Shown here in pieces: positions 44,407 through 56,728 of a stretch of DNA of 64,000 nt. Position numbers and translations under genes: made by a program. Numbering within the stretch: the stretch's first letter is position 1; each line of letters starts with the position of its first letter. A model generated the notes under the pieces. That model was given only the letters and a program-made list of their open reading frames with translations, was not told the DNA's origin and did not search any database. The DNA comes from Nocardioides sp. TRM66260-LWL (GTDB taxonomy: Bacteria; Actinomycetota; Actinomycetes; Propionibacteriales; Nocardioidaceae). Where the stretch lies: positions 1,116,001 to 1,180,000 of the forward strand of contig NZ_JAIQZK010000001.1 of the NCBI RefSeq assembly GCF_020075545.1, given 5' to 3'.

Positions 44407-45387
44407 TCAGAGCCAGCCGCTGCGCTTGAAGAACCGCCACAGCCCGTAGGACGACAGCGCCATCAGCGCGAGCGCCATCGGGTACCCGAGGCGCCAGCCG
44501 AGCTCGGGCATGTCGACGAAGTTCATGCCGTAGATGCCGGCGATCAGCGTGGGCACGGCGACCAGGCCGACGCCGGCCGAGATGGTGCGCATGTCCTCGT
44601 TCTGCTGCACCGAGATGCGGGCGAGGTGGGCGTCGAAGGCGGTCGAGAGCAGCCCGTCGAGGCTCTCCACGATCTCGGCGGCCAGGTTGAGGTGGTCGAG
44701 CACGTCGCGGAAGAACGGCGCCGAGCCCTCCTCGAGGCCGCCCACCTCGCCGGCGGCGAAGCGGCGCATCGGCTCGCGCAGCGGGTTCACCGCACGCCGC
44801 ACCTCGGCGATCTCGCGCTTGAGCGTGTAGATGCGGACGGAGTCGTTGGTGCGCGCCGGGGAGAAGACCGACTCCTCGACCTCGTCGACGTCGACCTCCA
44901 GCTCGCCGACGACGCTGGTGTAGCCGTCGACGACGCGGTCGCACACCGCGTACAGCACCGCGGAGGGGCCGTGGGTGAGCACCGAGGCGTTCGCCTCCAG
45001 ATCGCGACGTGCGGAGGCGAGCTCGGAGCCCCGGCCGTGCCGCACGCTCACCACGAAGTCCGGTCCGACGAACAGGCAGATCTCCCCGGTCTCGACGGCG
45101 TCCTGCTCGTCGACGTACCAGAGGGTCTTGAGGACGAGGAACAGCTGGTCGCCGTAGGCGTCGATCTTGGGCCGCTGGTGGGCCGAGAGGGCGTCGTCGA
45201 CCGCGAGCCGGTGCAGCCCGAAGGCCGAGGCGACGGCGTCGATCTCGGCGCGGTCCGGCTCGTGCAGGCCCACCCAGACGAAGCCGTGCTCGGTGCGCGC
45301 GGTCTCCCGCAGGGTGGCGTAGTCCGCGTGTCCGCAGGCAACGCCCACCCGGGCGCCGTCGCGGTACACGCCGCTGTCGACGATCAC
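44407..45387 (-). CDS. corA: CorA family magnesium/cobalt transporter
   Basis: Protein of 326 residues: a long cytoplasmic N-terminal domain (about 1-260) and two C-terminal helices. The first helix ends in the selectivity signature YGMNF within IAGIYGMNFVDMPELGW, and the second is MALALMALSSYGLWRFF with a basic tail. It should assemble as a pentamer that admits magnesium. TAGCGT is 6 bases before the GTG at 45387. The gene is monocistronic. Confidence 0.93.
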   Translation of the reverse strand: MIVDSGVYRDGARVGVACGHADYATLRETARTEHGFVWVGLHEPDRAEIDAVASAFGLHRLAVDDALSAHQRPKIDAYGDQLFLVLKTLWYVDEQDAVETGEICLFVGPDFVVSVRHGRGSELASARRDLEANASVLTHGPSAVLYAVCDRVVDGYTSVVGELEVDVDEVEESVFSPARTNDSVRIYTLKREIAEVRRAVNPLREPMRRFAAGEVGGLEEGSAPFFRDVLDHLNLAAEIVESLDGLLSTAFDAHLARISVQQNEDMRTISAGVGLVAVPTLIAGIYGMNFVDMPELGWRLGYPMALALMALSSYGLWRFFKRSGWL

Positions 45388-45393
45388 CGGGCC

Positions 45394-45399
45394 ACGCTA
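45394..45399 (-). promoter_or_regulatory. -10 element for corA
   Basis: TAGCGT on the minus strand, 6 bases before the GTG at 45387. No riboswitch-like leader is possible if initiation is here. Confidence 0.55.
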
Positions 45400-45497
45400 G
45401 CCGCGGCCCGCCCTTTCGGTGGTGTCCGCCCCCGGTGCGCGGGTCAGGCTGAGGAGGTCCCACCCCGTCCCATCCGTCGAGCCCTCGGAGGCACCCC

Positions 45498-46718
45498 GTG
45501 TCCAGCGACACCCGCGAGACCAGCGACATCCGCCAGCACGACTTCCTGATCATCGGCGCCGGCATGGCCGCGCACGCGGCGGCCGTGGGCATCCGGGCGC
45601 AGGGCGCCACCGGGTCGATCGCGATCCTCGGAGCCGAGGCCGACGGACCGGTCGAGCGGCCCGCCCTGAGCAAGGACCTCTGGAGCGGCGACGACGCCGA
45701 GGGCACGTCCGCGCTGAAGGACACCGCCGGCGAGACCGGCGCGAGCCTCGTCCTGGGCGACGCCGCCGCGTCGATCGACGTCGAGGCCCGCACCGTCACC
45801 ACCGAGTCCGGCGCCGTGCACGGCTACGGCGAGCTGCTCGTCGCCACCGGCGGCGTGCCCCGCACCCTCGACGGCCTGGACGAGGGGGAGCGGGTCATCG
45901 CCTACCGCTCCCTCGACGACTACCGCCGCCTGCGCGCCCTCGCCACCGCCACCCCGGCGCCGAGGATCGCGGTCGTCGGAGCCGGCTTCGTGGGCACAGA
46001 GATCGCGGCCTCGCTGAGCCGCACCGACGCCGACGTCGTCCTCGTGCACCCGGGCGCCCGGGTGGCCGACCACGTGCTGCCCGACGAGCTCGCGACCGAG
46101 CTCGAGCGCGAGCTCACCGAGCACGACGTCGACCTGCACGGCGGCGCCGAGGTGTCCCGCGGGGAGGTCCGCCTCGACGGCGTGACGCTGCACCTCGACG
46201 ACGACACGTCGGTGGACGCCGACGTCGTCGTGATCGGCCTGGGCGTGCGCCCGGCGACCCGCTTCGTCGAGGGCGTGCTCGACCTCGCCGACGACGGCGG
46301 GATCGTGGTCGACGAGCACCTGCGCACCAGTGCCCCGCACGTCTGGGCCGCGGGCGACGTCGCCCAGTACCCCGACCCGATCCTCGGTCTTACCCGCGTC
46401 GAGCACGTCGACGCGGCGACCACCCAGGGCGAGGCGGCCGGACGGGCGATGGCCGGCGGCACGGAGCCCTACGCCCACACGCCGATCTTCTGGTCCGACG
46501 TCCGCGACCTCGGCTACGAGGCCGTCGGCACCCTCTCGACCCGGCTGCAGACCGTCGTCGACCCCGTGGGCGACGGCACCGTCGTCTACTACCTCGACGA
46601 CGACGCGGTGCGCGGCGTGCTGCTCTGGAACGTCTGGGAGCAGACCGACGCCGCCAAGGAGGTCCTCGCCGGCCCGCGTCCCGCCGATCCCGCCGAGCTG
46701 CGCGGTCGCATCGGCTGA
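45498..46718 (+). CDS. FAD-dependent NAD(P)H oxidoreductase, ferredoxin/rubredoxin reductase type
   Basis: Flavoprotein of 406 residues with two nucleotide-binding domains: IIGAGMAAHAAAVG near residue 17 for FAD, VVGAGFVGTEIAASL near 158 for NAD(P)H, and VWAAGDVAQYPDP near 282 closing the FAD site. The C-terminal about 85 residues form the interface domain. Such enzymes pass electrons to a ferredoxin, rubredoxin or dioxygenase, but no partner is encoded nearby. GGAGG precedes the GTG at 45498 by 7 bases. Two adjoining palindromes follow the gene. Confidence 0.88.
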   Translation: MSSDTRETSDIRQHDFLIIGAGMAAHAAAVGIRAQGATGSIAILGAEADGPVERPALSKDLWSGDDAEGTSALKDTAGETGASLVLGDAAASIDVEARTVTTESGAVHGYGELLVATGGVPRTLDGLDEGERVIAYRSLDDYRRLRALATATPAPRIAVVGAGFVGTEIAASLSRTDADVVLVHPGARVADHVLPDELATELERELTEHDVDLHGGAEVSRGEVRLDGVTLHLDDDTSVDADVVVIGLGVRPATRFVEGVLDLADDGGIVVDEHLRTSAPHVWAAGDVAQYPDPILGLTRVEHVDAATTQGEAAGRAMAGGTEPYAHTPIFWSDVRDLGYEAVGTLSTRLQTVVDPVGDGTVVYYLDDDAVRGVLLWNVWEQTDAAKEVLAGPRPADPAELRGRIG

Positions 46719-46750
46719 CCGCCCGGTCGCCGATCAGGGCAGGCAGAACT

Positions 46751-46786
46751 GGTCGCCGGCAGGCGAAGTTTCGCCTGCCGGCGACC
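46751..46786. terminator. Perfect 17-bp inverted repeat after the oxidoreductase gene
   Basis: Arms 46751-46767 and 46770-46786 match exactly across a 2-base centre. It is 32 bases beyond the stop and directly abuts a second palindrome. Probably a terminator; extrusion of such a tight structure also needs considering. Confidence 0.6.
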
Positions 46787-46813
46787 GGTTTCCCCGGGCG
46801 CCCGGGGAAACCG
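46786..46813. repeat. Perfect 28-bp palindrome sharing a core with 10761-10800
   Basis: CGGTTTCCCCGGGC is mirrored exactly by the other half. Its core TCCCCGGGCGCCCGGGGA matches TCCCCGGATATCCGGGGA of the earlier palindrome in all but the four central bases, which changed in a pairing-preserving way. Confidence 0.6.
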
Positions 46814-46864
46814 ACGCACCGCCGCCACCACCCGATCGGGCCCGGACGCCGTGGAGCCCGCACC

Positions 46865-46870
46865 TACGCT
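46865..46870 (+). promoter_or_regulatory. -10 element for the mshC cluster
   Basis: TACGCT, 7 bases before the ATG at 46878. Confidence 0.55.
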
Positions 46871-46877
46871 GGCCGCC

Positions 46878-47612
46878 ATGGCAACGGTCATCCTGGTGCG
46901 GCACGGTCGCACCACCGCGAACGCCTCCGGCGTGCTGGCCGGGCGCACGCCGGGCGTCCGACTCGACGAGGTCGGCCGCGGTCAGGCCGAGCGCGCCGGT
47001 CGGCGCCTCGCGGGGGTGCCGATCGCCGAGGTCGTCTGCTCGCCGCTCGAGCGGTGCCGGCAGACGGCCCGCCTGGTCCTCGCCCAGCGCGAGGGCGAGG
47101 CGCCCCCGATCCGCACCGAGAAGGGCGTCTCGGAATGCGACTACGGCGACTGGCAGGGCCGCCCGCTCAAGGAGCTCGCCAAGGAGCCGCTGTGGCGCAC
47201 CGTCCAGGCCCAGCCCTCGGCGGTGGTGTTCCCGGGCGGCGAGGCGATGACCACCATGCAGTCGCGGTCGGTGGCGGCCGTCCGCGGGCACGACGCCCGG
47301 ATCGCCGCCGAGCACGGTGCCGACGCCGTGTGGATCGCGGTGAGCCACGGCGACATCATCAAGTCGATCCTCGCCGACGCCCTCGGCATGCACCTCGACC
47401 TCTTCCAGCGGATCAACGTCGATCCCGCGTCCATCTCGGTCGTCCGCTACGGCGAGAGCCGCCCGACGGTGCTGGCCACCAACACCCACGAGGGCGATCT
47501 CGCCTGGCTGGCCCCGCCGCCGCGCAAGCGCGGACGCCGTCCCCGCCGGGTCGCCGACGACGCCGCGGTCGGCGGAGGAGCCGGCCCGACCGCCCCGGAG
47601 GACGCCTCGTGA
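46878..47612 (+). CDS. Histidine phosphatase family protein of the mshC cluster
   Basis: Protein of 244 residues in the phosphoglycerate mutase-like histidine phosphatase family (often called MSMEG_4193-type). The catalytic motif ILVRHGRTTANASG is at residues 5-18, and the partner Glu/His region includes CDYGDWQGRP and WIAVSHGDIIKSI. The last about 35 residues are a basic then acidic tail (PRKRGRRPRRVADDAA). It is the first gene of a run conserved in actinobacteria: this phosphatase, a DUF3090 gene, an SCO1664-type gene and mshC. The substrate is unknown. Confidence 0.9.
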   Translation: MATVILVRHGRTTANASGVLAGRTPGVRLDEVGRGQAERAGRRLAGVPIAEVVCSPLERCRQTARLVLAQREGEAPPIRTEKGVSECDYGDWQGRPLKELAKEPLWRTVQAQPSAVVFPGGEAMTTMQSRSVAAVRGHDARIAAEHGADAVWIAVSHGDIIKSILADALGMHLDLFQRINVDPASISVVRYGESRPTVLATNTHEGDLAWLAPPPRKRGRRPRRVADDAAVGGGAGPTAPEDAS

Positions 47613-47643
47613 GCGTCCCGCACCTGCGTGAGAGGGTTGCCCC

Positions 47644-48213
47644 ATGCCTCTGATCCACGGCTTCGACCCGCCCGAGCGGTTCGTCACCGGGACCGTCGGC
47701 CCCCCGGGAGGACGCACGTTCTTCCTCCAGGCCCGTGAGGGCGGCCGCCTGGTCAGCGTCGCCCTGGAGAAGCAGCAGGTCGCGGCGCTCGCCGAGCGCG
47801 TCGACGAGCTGCTCGACGAGGTGATGAACAGCCAGACGACCACCGTCGTTCCGGCGCTCGCGCCCCGCGCGCTCGACGACAACGGCCCCCTCGACCAGCC
47901 GATCGAGGAGGAGTTCCGCGCCGGCACCATGACGCTGGCCTGGGACGCCGGCGCCGAGCGGGTCGTCATCGAGGTCTTCCCGTTCGTCGAGGCCACCGTG
48001 GTCGGCCCCGAGGGCGACGACGAGGTCGAGGAGCCCGAGCCCGAGCAGCTGCTGGTCGTGCGGCTCGAGCCGGGTCAGGCCCGGGCGTTCGTCCAGCGCA
48101 CCGCGCGGGTGCTCGACGCCGGGCGCCCGACCTGCCCGTTCTGCGCCGAGCCGATCGACCCGGAGGGCCACCTGTGCGTGCGCGCCAACGGGTTCAAGCG
48201 GCGTGACCCCTGA
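47644..48213 (+). CDS. DUF3090 family protein
   Basis: Protein of 189 residues of the DUF3090 family, nearly always next to an SCO1664-type gene and mshC. It starts HGFDPPERFVTGTVGPPGGR, has a helical segment LEKQQVAALAERVDELLDEV, and ends with a likely zinc-binding knuckle CPFCAEPIDPEGHLC. The DUF3090 fold has no proven activity to my knowledge. Its stop lies 11 bases inside the following gene, so translation of the two is coupled. Confidence 0.93.
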   Translation: MPLIHGFDPPERFVTGTVGPPGGRTFFLQAREGGRLVSVALEKQQVAALAERVDELLDEVMNSQTTTVVPALAPRALDDNGPLDQPIEEEFRAGTMTLAWDAGAERVVIEVFPFVEATVVGPEGDDEVEEPEPEQLLVVRLEPGQARAFVQRTARVLDAGRPTCPFCAEPIDPEGHLCVRANGFKRRDP

Positions 48214-48997
48214 CCTGCGCGCCGACGACCCGGCCGTGGGGCCGCTGCTCGACGGCGACCTCGTGCTCGACGGCCGGGTGATGCCGGCGTCCAACGCCAC
48301 GTTCGTCGGCCACGTCAGCGGCTCCGGCGTGCGCATCGTCTACAAGCCGGTGCAGGGGGAGCGGCCGCTCTGGGACTTCCCCGGCGCGGTGCTCGCTCAC
48401 CGCGAGGAGGCCGCGTACCTCGTCTCCCGGGTCTTCGGTGGCGACCTCGTGCCGCCGACCGTCGTCCGGGAGGGTCCGCACGGTCCCGGCATGGTGCAGC
48501 GCTGGTGCGAGACCGACCCCGACCAGGAGGCCGTCACGCTGGTCCCCGACGGCGCCGTGCCGCCCGGCTACCTCCACGTCTTCGACGGTCTGGACGCCGA
48601 CGAGCGGCCGATCGCGCTGGTGCACGAGGACACCGCGGTGCTGCGCCGGATGGCGGTTCTCGACGTCGTCATCAACAACGCCGACCGCAAGGGCGGGCAC
48701 GTGCTGGAGATGCCCGACGGCCACCGGCACGGCGTCGACCACGGCATCGCCTTCCACGCCGAGCACAAGCTGCGCACGGTGCTGTGGGGCTGGGCCGGGC
48801 AGCCGCTGACCGACGACGAGCTGGCGGCGGTGGGCGCGGTGCGCGGCGCGCTCGGCGGCGATCTCGGCCAGCGCCTGGTCGGGCTGCTCGACGCGCTCGA
48901 GATCGACTGCCTCGCGCGCCGCTGCGATCGCTTGCTGGCCGCAGGGGTCCTGCCGCAGCCGCGCGACTGGCCGGCCATCCCCTGGCCGCCGTTCTGA
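48203..48997 (+). CDS. SCO1664 family protein (PI3/4-kinase-like fold)
   Basis: Protein of 264 residues. Kinase-like features are visible: [17 protein letters not shown] with a Lys that could bind [19 protein letters not shown] resembling the catalytic DxxxxN loop, and [12 protein letters not shown] resembling the metal-binding DFG position. The family is called SCO1664 and remains uncharacterised, although the fold resembles lipid and protein kinases. The GTG at 48203 overlaps the DUF3090 gene, and mshC begins 92 bases later under its own promoter. Confidence 0.88.
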   Translation: MTPDLRADDPAVGPLLDGDLVLDGRVMPASNATFVGHVSGSGVRIVYKPVQGERPLWDFPGAVLAHREEAAYLVSRVFGGDLVPPTVVREGPHGPGMVQRWCETDPDQEAVTLVPDGAVPPGYLHVFDGLDADERPIALVHEDTAVLRRMAVLDVVINNADRKGGHVLEMPDGHRHGVDHGIAFHAEHKLRTVLWGWAGQPLTDDELAAVGAVRGALGGDLGQRLVGLLDALEIDCLARRCDRLLAAGVLPQPRDWPAIPWPPF

Positions 48998-49076
48998 CGC
49001 TGGCCGGAGGCCTCGCGTCGCCGCCGCGGCGCGCGGCGACCGGCCCTCCCGGATCGGCCGCGGGGCGAGCCCCGGC

Positions 49077-49082
49077 TAGGCT
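49077..49082 (+). promoter_or_regulatory. -10 element for mshC
   Basis: TAGGCT, 7 bases before the ATG at 49090. It indicates that mshC can be transcribed apart from the genes before it. Confidence 0.55.
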
Positions 49083-49089
49083 GCCGGGC

Positions 49090-50328
49090 ATGCGTGCGTG
49101 GACTGCTCCCGAGGTGCCCACCCTGACGGTCGCCGGCCCTCCGGTCGTCCTCCACGACACGCCGACCGGCGGCCCGGTCACCACCGCTCCGCAGGGTCCG
49201 GCCCGGCTCTACGTCTGCGGCATCACGCCCTACGACGCCACCCACATCGGGCACGCCAACACCTACGTCGCCTTCGACCTGCTGCAGCGCGCGTGGCGCA
49301 GCGCCGGCCACGAGGTGCGCTACGTCCAGAACGTCACCGACGTCGACGACCCGCTGCTCGAGCGGGCCGAGAAGGTGCACGTGGAGTGGACCGAGCTGGC
49401 CGAGCGCGAGACCGAGCTGTTCCGCCAGGACATGGAGGCGCTGCGCGTCCTGCCGCCGGAGGCCTACGTCGGCGCCGTCGAGTCGATCCCGCTGGTCATC
49501 TCCCTGATCGAGCGGCTCGACGCGGCGGGCGCGATCTACCGGGTCGACGACGACCTCTACTTCTCCGCGGCCGCCGACCCCGCCTTCGGCGAGGAGTCGC
49601 GGCTCTCGCGCGAGGAGATGCTGACGATCTTCCCCCAGCGCGGCGGCGACCCCGACCGTCCCGGCAAGCGCGACCCGCTCGACCCGCTGGTCTGGCGAGC
49701 CGAGCGCGAGGGCGAGCCGTCGTGGCCGAGCCCCTTCGGTCCCGGGCGCCCGGGCTGGCACATCGAGTGCGCCGCGATCGCCCGCGAGCACCTCGGAGGG
49801 GCCTTCGACGTGCAGGGCGGCGGCAGCGATCTCGTTTTCCCGCACCACGAGATGTGCGCGGGCCACGCGCAGGTGGCCGAGCCGGGCGTCGCGTTCGCGC
49901 GGGCCTACGCGCACGCCGGCATGGTGGCCTACGACGGCGAGAAGATGTCGAAGTCCAAGGGCAACCTGGTGTTCGTCTCCGCGCTGCGCAACTCCGACGT
50001 CGACCCGATGGCGATCCGGCTGACCCTGCTGCGCCACCACTACCGCAGCGACTGGGAGTGGACCGACGCGCAGCTCTTCGACGCCGTCGACACCCTCGTC
50101 GACTGGCGCCGCGCCCTCGCGCTCGGCTCGGGCGCGGCCTCCGCCCCCGTCGTCGAGGGCGTGCTCGCCGCGCTGGCCGACGACCTCGACGCGCCACGCG
50201 CGGTCGCGCTCGTCGACGCCTGGGTGCGTGCGACGCTCGGCACCGACGGGCTCGCCGACACCTCCGACCCCGACGCCTCGCTCACCATCGCTCGGCTCCT
50301 GGACGCCGCGCTCGGCCTGGCACTGTAG
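49090..50328 (+). CDS. mshC: Mycothiol cysteine ligase MshC
   Basis: ATP-dependent ligase of 412 residues that joins cysteine to glucosaminyl-inositol in mycothiol synthesis. It is derived from cysteinyl-tRNA synthetase: [19 protein letters not shown] carries the zinc-binding Cys and the HIGH-like motif, and [14 protein letters not shown] is the KMSKS motif. The zinc site continues with WHIECAAIA and [13 protein letters not shown]. The anticodon-binding domain of the tRNA synthetase is missing, as in all MshC. The ATG at 49090 follows the -10 by 7 bases and gives the standard N-terminus. Confidence 0.96.
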   Translation: MRAWTAPEVPTLTVAGPPVVLHDTPTGGPVTTAPQGPARLYVCGITPYDATHIGHANTYVAFDLLQRAWRSAGHEVRYVQNVTDVDDPLLERAEKVHVEWTELAERETELFRQDMEALRVLPPEAYVGAVESIPLVISLIERLDAAGAIYRVDDDLYFSAAADPAFGEESRLSREEMLTIFPQRGGDPDRPGKRDPLDPLVWRAEREGEPSWPSPFGPGRPGWHIECAAIAREHLGGAFDVQGGGSDLVFPHHEMCAGHAQVAEPGVAFARAYAHAGMVAYDGEKMSKSKGNLVFVSALRNSDVDPMAIRLTLLRHHYRSDWEWTDAQLFDAVDTLVDWRRALALGSGAASAPVVEGVLAALADDLDAPRAVALVDAWVRATLGTDGLADTSDPDASLTIARLLDAALGLAL

Positions 50329-50346
50329 ATCCGGCCCGGCGGTGGG

Positions 50347-51195
50347 TCAGTCGCCCTCCTGCCGACGCTTGAGGTAGCGCTCGAACTCGCGGGCGATCGC
50401 CTCGCCGGAGGCCTCCGGCAGGTCGGCGGTGTCGCGCGACTCCTCCAGGGAGCGCACGTACTCGGCGACGTCCTCGTCCTCCTCGGCCAGCTCGTCGACG
50501 CCCCGCTCCCACGCGCGGGCGTCCTCGGGCAGGTCGCCGAGCGGGATCGACACCTCCAGGAGGTCCTCGATCTGGCCGATCAGCGCGAGCGTGGCCTTCG
50601 GGCACGGCGGCTGGGCGACGTAGTGCGGCACCGCCGCCCAGTAGGAGACGGCCGGGATGTCCAGGCGCGAGCAGGCGTCCTGCAGCACGCCGACGATGCC
50701 GGTGGGCCCCTCGTAGGACGAGTGCTCGAGCTTGAGCCGCTCGACGAGCTCGGGCTCGGTGGCGGTGCCGTTGATCGGGATCGGGCGCGTGTGCGGGGTG
50801 TCGGCCAGCAGCGCGCCCAGGGTGACGACGAGCTCGGAGCCGAGGTCGTCGCAGGCCGCCAGGATCTCGGCGCAGAACTGCCGCCACCGCATGTTCGGCT
50901 CGATGCCGCGCACGAGGATGATGTCGCGGCCGAGGTCCGGGGGAGAGGCCACCGCGATCTGCGTGCTGGGCCACGTGATGCGCCGGTGACCGTGCTCGTC
51001 GGTGCCGATGTGCGGGCGGTTGACCTGGAAGTCGTAGAACTCCTCGGGATCGATCGCCCCGACCACGCGCGCGTCCCAGACCGTCATGAGGTGGTCGATC
51101 ACGCCTGAGGCGGCGTCGGCGGCGTCGTTCCAGCCCTCGAAGGCGGCGATGACGATGGGGTCGACGAGGTCCTGGGCGTGCTCGAGCTCGATCAC
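50347..51195 (-). CDS. PAC2 family protein
   Basis: Protein of 282 residues in the PAC2 family, named after a eukaryotic proteasome assembly chaperone. It opens with [20 protein letters not shown] and has [13 protein letters not shown] and [20 protein letters not shown], all typical of the actinobacterial members. The C-terminal about 60 residues are acidic with a basic end. It lies within 12 kb of a proteasome locus, but this may be chance; it is also a regular neighbour of mshC. The GTG at 51195 follows TAGGCT by 6 bases. Confidence 0.92.
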   Translation of the reverse strand: MIELEHAQDLVDPIVIAAFEGWNDAADAASGVIDHLMTVWDARVVGAIDPEEFYDFQVNRPHIGTDEHGHRRITWPSTQIAVASPPDLGRDIILVRGIEPNMRWRQFCAEILAACDDLGSELVVTLGALLADTPHTRPIPINGTATEPELVERLKLEHSSYEGPTGIVGVLQDACSRLDIPAVSYWAAVPHYVAQPPCPKATLALIGQIEDLLEVSIPLGDLPEDARAWERGVDELAEEDEDVAEYVRSLEESRDTADLPEASGEAIAREFERYLKRRQEGD

Positions 51196-51201
51196 CCGGT
51201 C

Positions 51202-51207
51202 AGCCTA
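51202..51207 (-). promoter_or_regulatory. -10 element for the PAC2 gene
   Basis: TAGGCT on the minus strand, 6 bases before the GTG at 51195. Confidence 0.55.
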
Positions 51208-51287
51208 GTCGGGGTCGCGATTTCGCTCGGGTGTTCGGGCGGTGTCACGATCTGGGAAAGCAGTCCAGCCCTCGGACACGGGGTCCG

Positions 51288-51328
51288 TACCGTGGAGGGT
51301 GGACCGGCAGGCGCCGGTCCGGAAGGAG
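51288..51328 (+). promoter_or_regulatory. metH promoter and leader hairpin
   Basis: TACCGT at 51288-51293 predicts initiation near 51300. A perfect 8-bp hairpin GGACCGGC/GCCGGTCC (51301-51320, loop AGGC) would therefore form at the very 5' end of the mRNA. GGAAGGAG follows at 51321-51328, 5 bases before the GTG at 51334. Confidence 0.5.
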
Positions 51329-51333
51329 TCCCC

Positions 51334-55072
<3,739 letters not shown>

Positions 55073-55080
<8 letters not shown>

Positions 55081-55756
55081 GCCGGCGCCCACAGCACCGG
55101 CGGCGGTCCTGTGGGACATGGACGGCACGCTGGTCGACACCGAGCCGTACTGGATCGCCACGGAGTTCGCCCTCGCCGAGCGGCACGGCGCCACCTGGAG
55201 CCACGAGCACGCCCTGAACCTCGTCGGCAACGACCTGCTGGCGTCCGGGCGCTACATCCGTGCGCACATGGGCCTGGACCTCACGCCGGAGGAGATCGTC
55301 GAGGAGCTGCTCGACGGCGTCGTGGCCCGCGTCCGCGAGGCCGTCCCGTGGCGGCCGGGAGCCCGCGAGCTCCTCGCCGCGCTGCGCGTCGACGAGACCC
55401 CCTGCGCGCTGGTGACGATGTCGTGGACCCGGTTCGTCGACCCGATCGTCGAGCAGCTCCCCGCGGGCACCTTCGCCGCGATCGTCACCGGGGACGCCGT
55501 GACCCGGGGCAAGCCCGACCCCGAGCCGTACCTCCTCGCCGCCGAGCGGCTCGGCGTCGACCCGGAGTCGTGCGTGGCGATCGAGGACTCCCCGCCGGGG
55601 GCGACGAGCGCAGCGGCCGCCGGCTGCGGCGTACTCGTCGTGCCGCACCACGTGCCCGTGCCGCCGGGGGAGCGTCGCGTGTTCCGCGACAGCCTCGAGG
55701 GCGTCGGGACGGCCGACCTGGCGCAGGTGCTGCGCGAGGCCGCCTCAGCCGTCTGA
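55073..55756 (+). CDS. HAD family phosphatase
   Basis: Hydrolase of 227 residues of the beta-phosphoglucomutase-like HAD group. The nucleophile motif [15 protein letters not shown] is at residues 12-26, the Thr/Ser motif is LVTMSWTRF, and the acidic end is GKPDPEPYL with [15 protein letters not shown]. The four-helix cap follows motif I. It starts inside the metH stop (8-base overlap), so it is translated with MetH; a role in folate, cobalamin or sugar phosphate repair is possible but unproven. Its 3' end overlaps the convergent nuclease gene by 12 bases. Confidence 0.88.
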
Positions 55757-56635
55757 GGTCGCGACGTCCGGCTCGTCGGGAGCCTCCGGCCCGCCGTCCT
55801 GCGGCAGCGGAGGAGGCGTGCCGCCGAACGCCGGGCACAGCGCCTGGTGCGCGCACCAGCCGCACAGTCGCGACGGGCTCGGACGCCAGTCGCCCGACGC
55901 GCGGGCCAGGCTGATCGCCGCCCAGACGGCCTCGACCTTGCGCTCGGTGGCGCGCAGGTCGTGCTCGTCGGGCTCGTACCGCACGACCGTGCCGTCGCCG
56001 AGGTACACCAGCTGGAGCATCGCGGGGACGACGCCGGTGGTGCGCCACAGCACGAGCGCGTAGAAGCGCATCTGGAACAGCGCACCCGCCTCGAACCCCG
56101 GCCCGGGGGCACGGCCGGTCTTGTAGTCGACCACTCGCACGGCGCCGTCGGGAGCGACGTCGAGCCGGTCGATGAACCCGCGCAGCAGGAGGCCGCTGTC
56201 GAGGACGGCCTCGACGTAGTGCTCCCGCTCCGCCGGCTCCAGCCGGGTGGGGTCCTCCAGGGTGAACCAGCGGGCCAGCACCGTCGAGCAGCTGCGCAGC
56301 CAGCGCGCCTCCTGCTCCGGGGCGGCGCCGTCGAACAGCCCGGCGAGCTCGGGGCGCTCGGCGCGCACCCGCTCCCAGGCCGCGGCGAGCATGCCGTCGG
56401 CGACCTCGGGCGTGCGCTCGGCGGCCGGCCGCTCGAAGAGGTCCTCCAGCACCTTGTGGACGACGGTGCCGCGGGCGGCGTCCGGCGACGGCGGCTCGGG
56501 CAGCCGATCGATGCTGCGGAAGCGGTACAGCAGCGGACACGCGAGGAAGTCGCCGGCCCGGCTGGGGGAGAGGGCCCCGACGACCCGCTCGCCGTCGACG
56601 GGCGTCGAGAGGCGGTCGGCGGGGCTGGTGGTCAC
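55745..56635 (-). CDS. RecB-like PD-(D/E)XK nuclease with a probable 4Fe-4S site
   Basis: Protein of 296 residues like the nuclease domain of RecB/AddB, encoded as a stand-alone gene. GTVVHKVLEDLFERP contains the first catalytic-motif His, GFIDRLDVAPDGAVRVVDYK has the Asp and DYK of the PD-(D/E)XK core, and QMRFYALVL is the conserved QxxxY helix. Cysteines at ACPLLYRFR (N-terminal) and LCGWCAHQALCP (C-terminal) match the iron-sulfur staple of AddB/Cas4-type nucleases. The GTG at 56635 follows TAGCGT by 7 bases. No helicase gene is adjacent. Confidence 0.9.
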   Translation of the reverse strand: MTTSPADRLSTPVDGERVVGALSPSRAGDFLACPLLYRFRSIDRLPEPPSPDAARGTVVHKVLEDLFERPAAERTPEVADGMLAAAWERVRAERPELAGLFDGAAPEQEARWLRSCSTVLARWFTLEDPTRLEPAEREHYVEAVLDSGLLLRGFIDRLDVAPDGAVRVVDYKTGRAPGPGFEAGALFQMRFYALVLWRTTGVVPAMLQLVYLGDGTVVRYEPDEHDLRATERKVEAVWAAISLARASGDWRPSPSRLCGWCAHQALCPAFGGTPPPLPQDGGPEAPDEPDVATSDG

Positions 56636-56642
56636 GGGCGGC

Positions 56643-56648
56643 ACGCTA
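56643..56648 (-). promoter_or_regulatory. -10 element for the RecB-like nuclease gene
   Basis: TAGCGT on the minus strand, 7 bases before the GTG at 56635. The divergent site-2 protease promoter is about 70 bases away. Confidence 0.55.
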
Positions 56649-56716
56649 GCCGTCGCCACCGACGCTCCGGTCCTGCGGGGCCAGGACCGCGGGACGGTCG
56701 CGGTGGGCCGCTCGGA

Positions 56717-56722
56717 TAGCCT
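56717..56722 (+). promoter_or_regulatory. -10 element for the site-2 protease gene
   Basis: TAGCCT, 6 bases before the GTG at 56729. Confidence 0.55.
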
Positions 56723-56728
56723 CGTCGC

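Noticed and set aside
51231..51333. SAM or cobalamin riboswitch ahead of metH
   Set aside because: The predicted leader is only about 33 bases and holds a single small hairpin. No B12-box-like or S-box-like conserved sequence was found.
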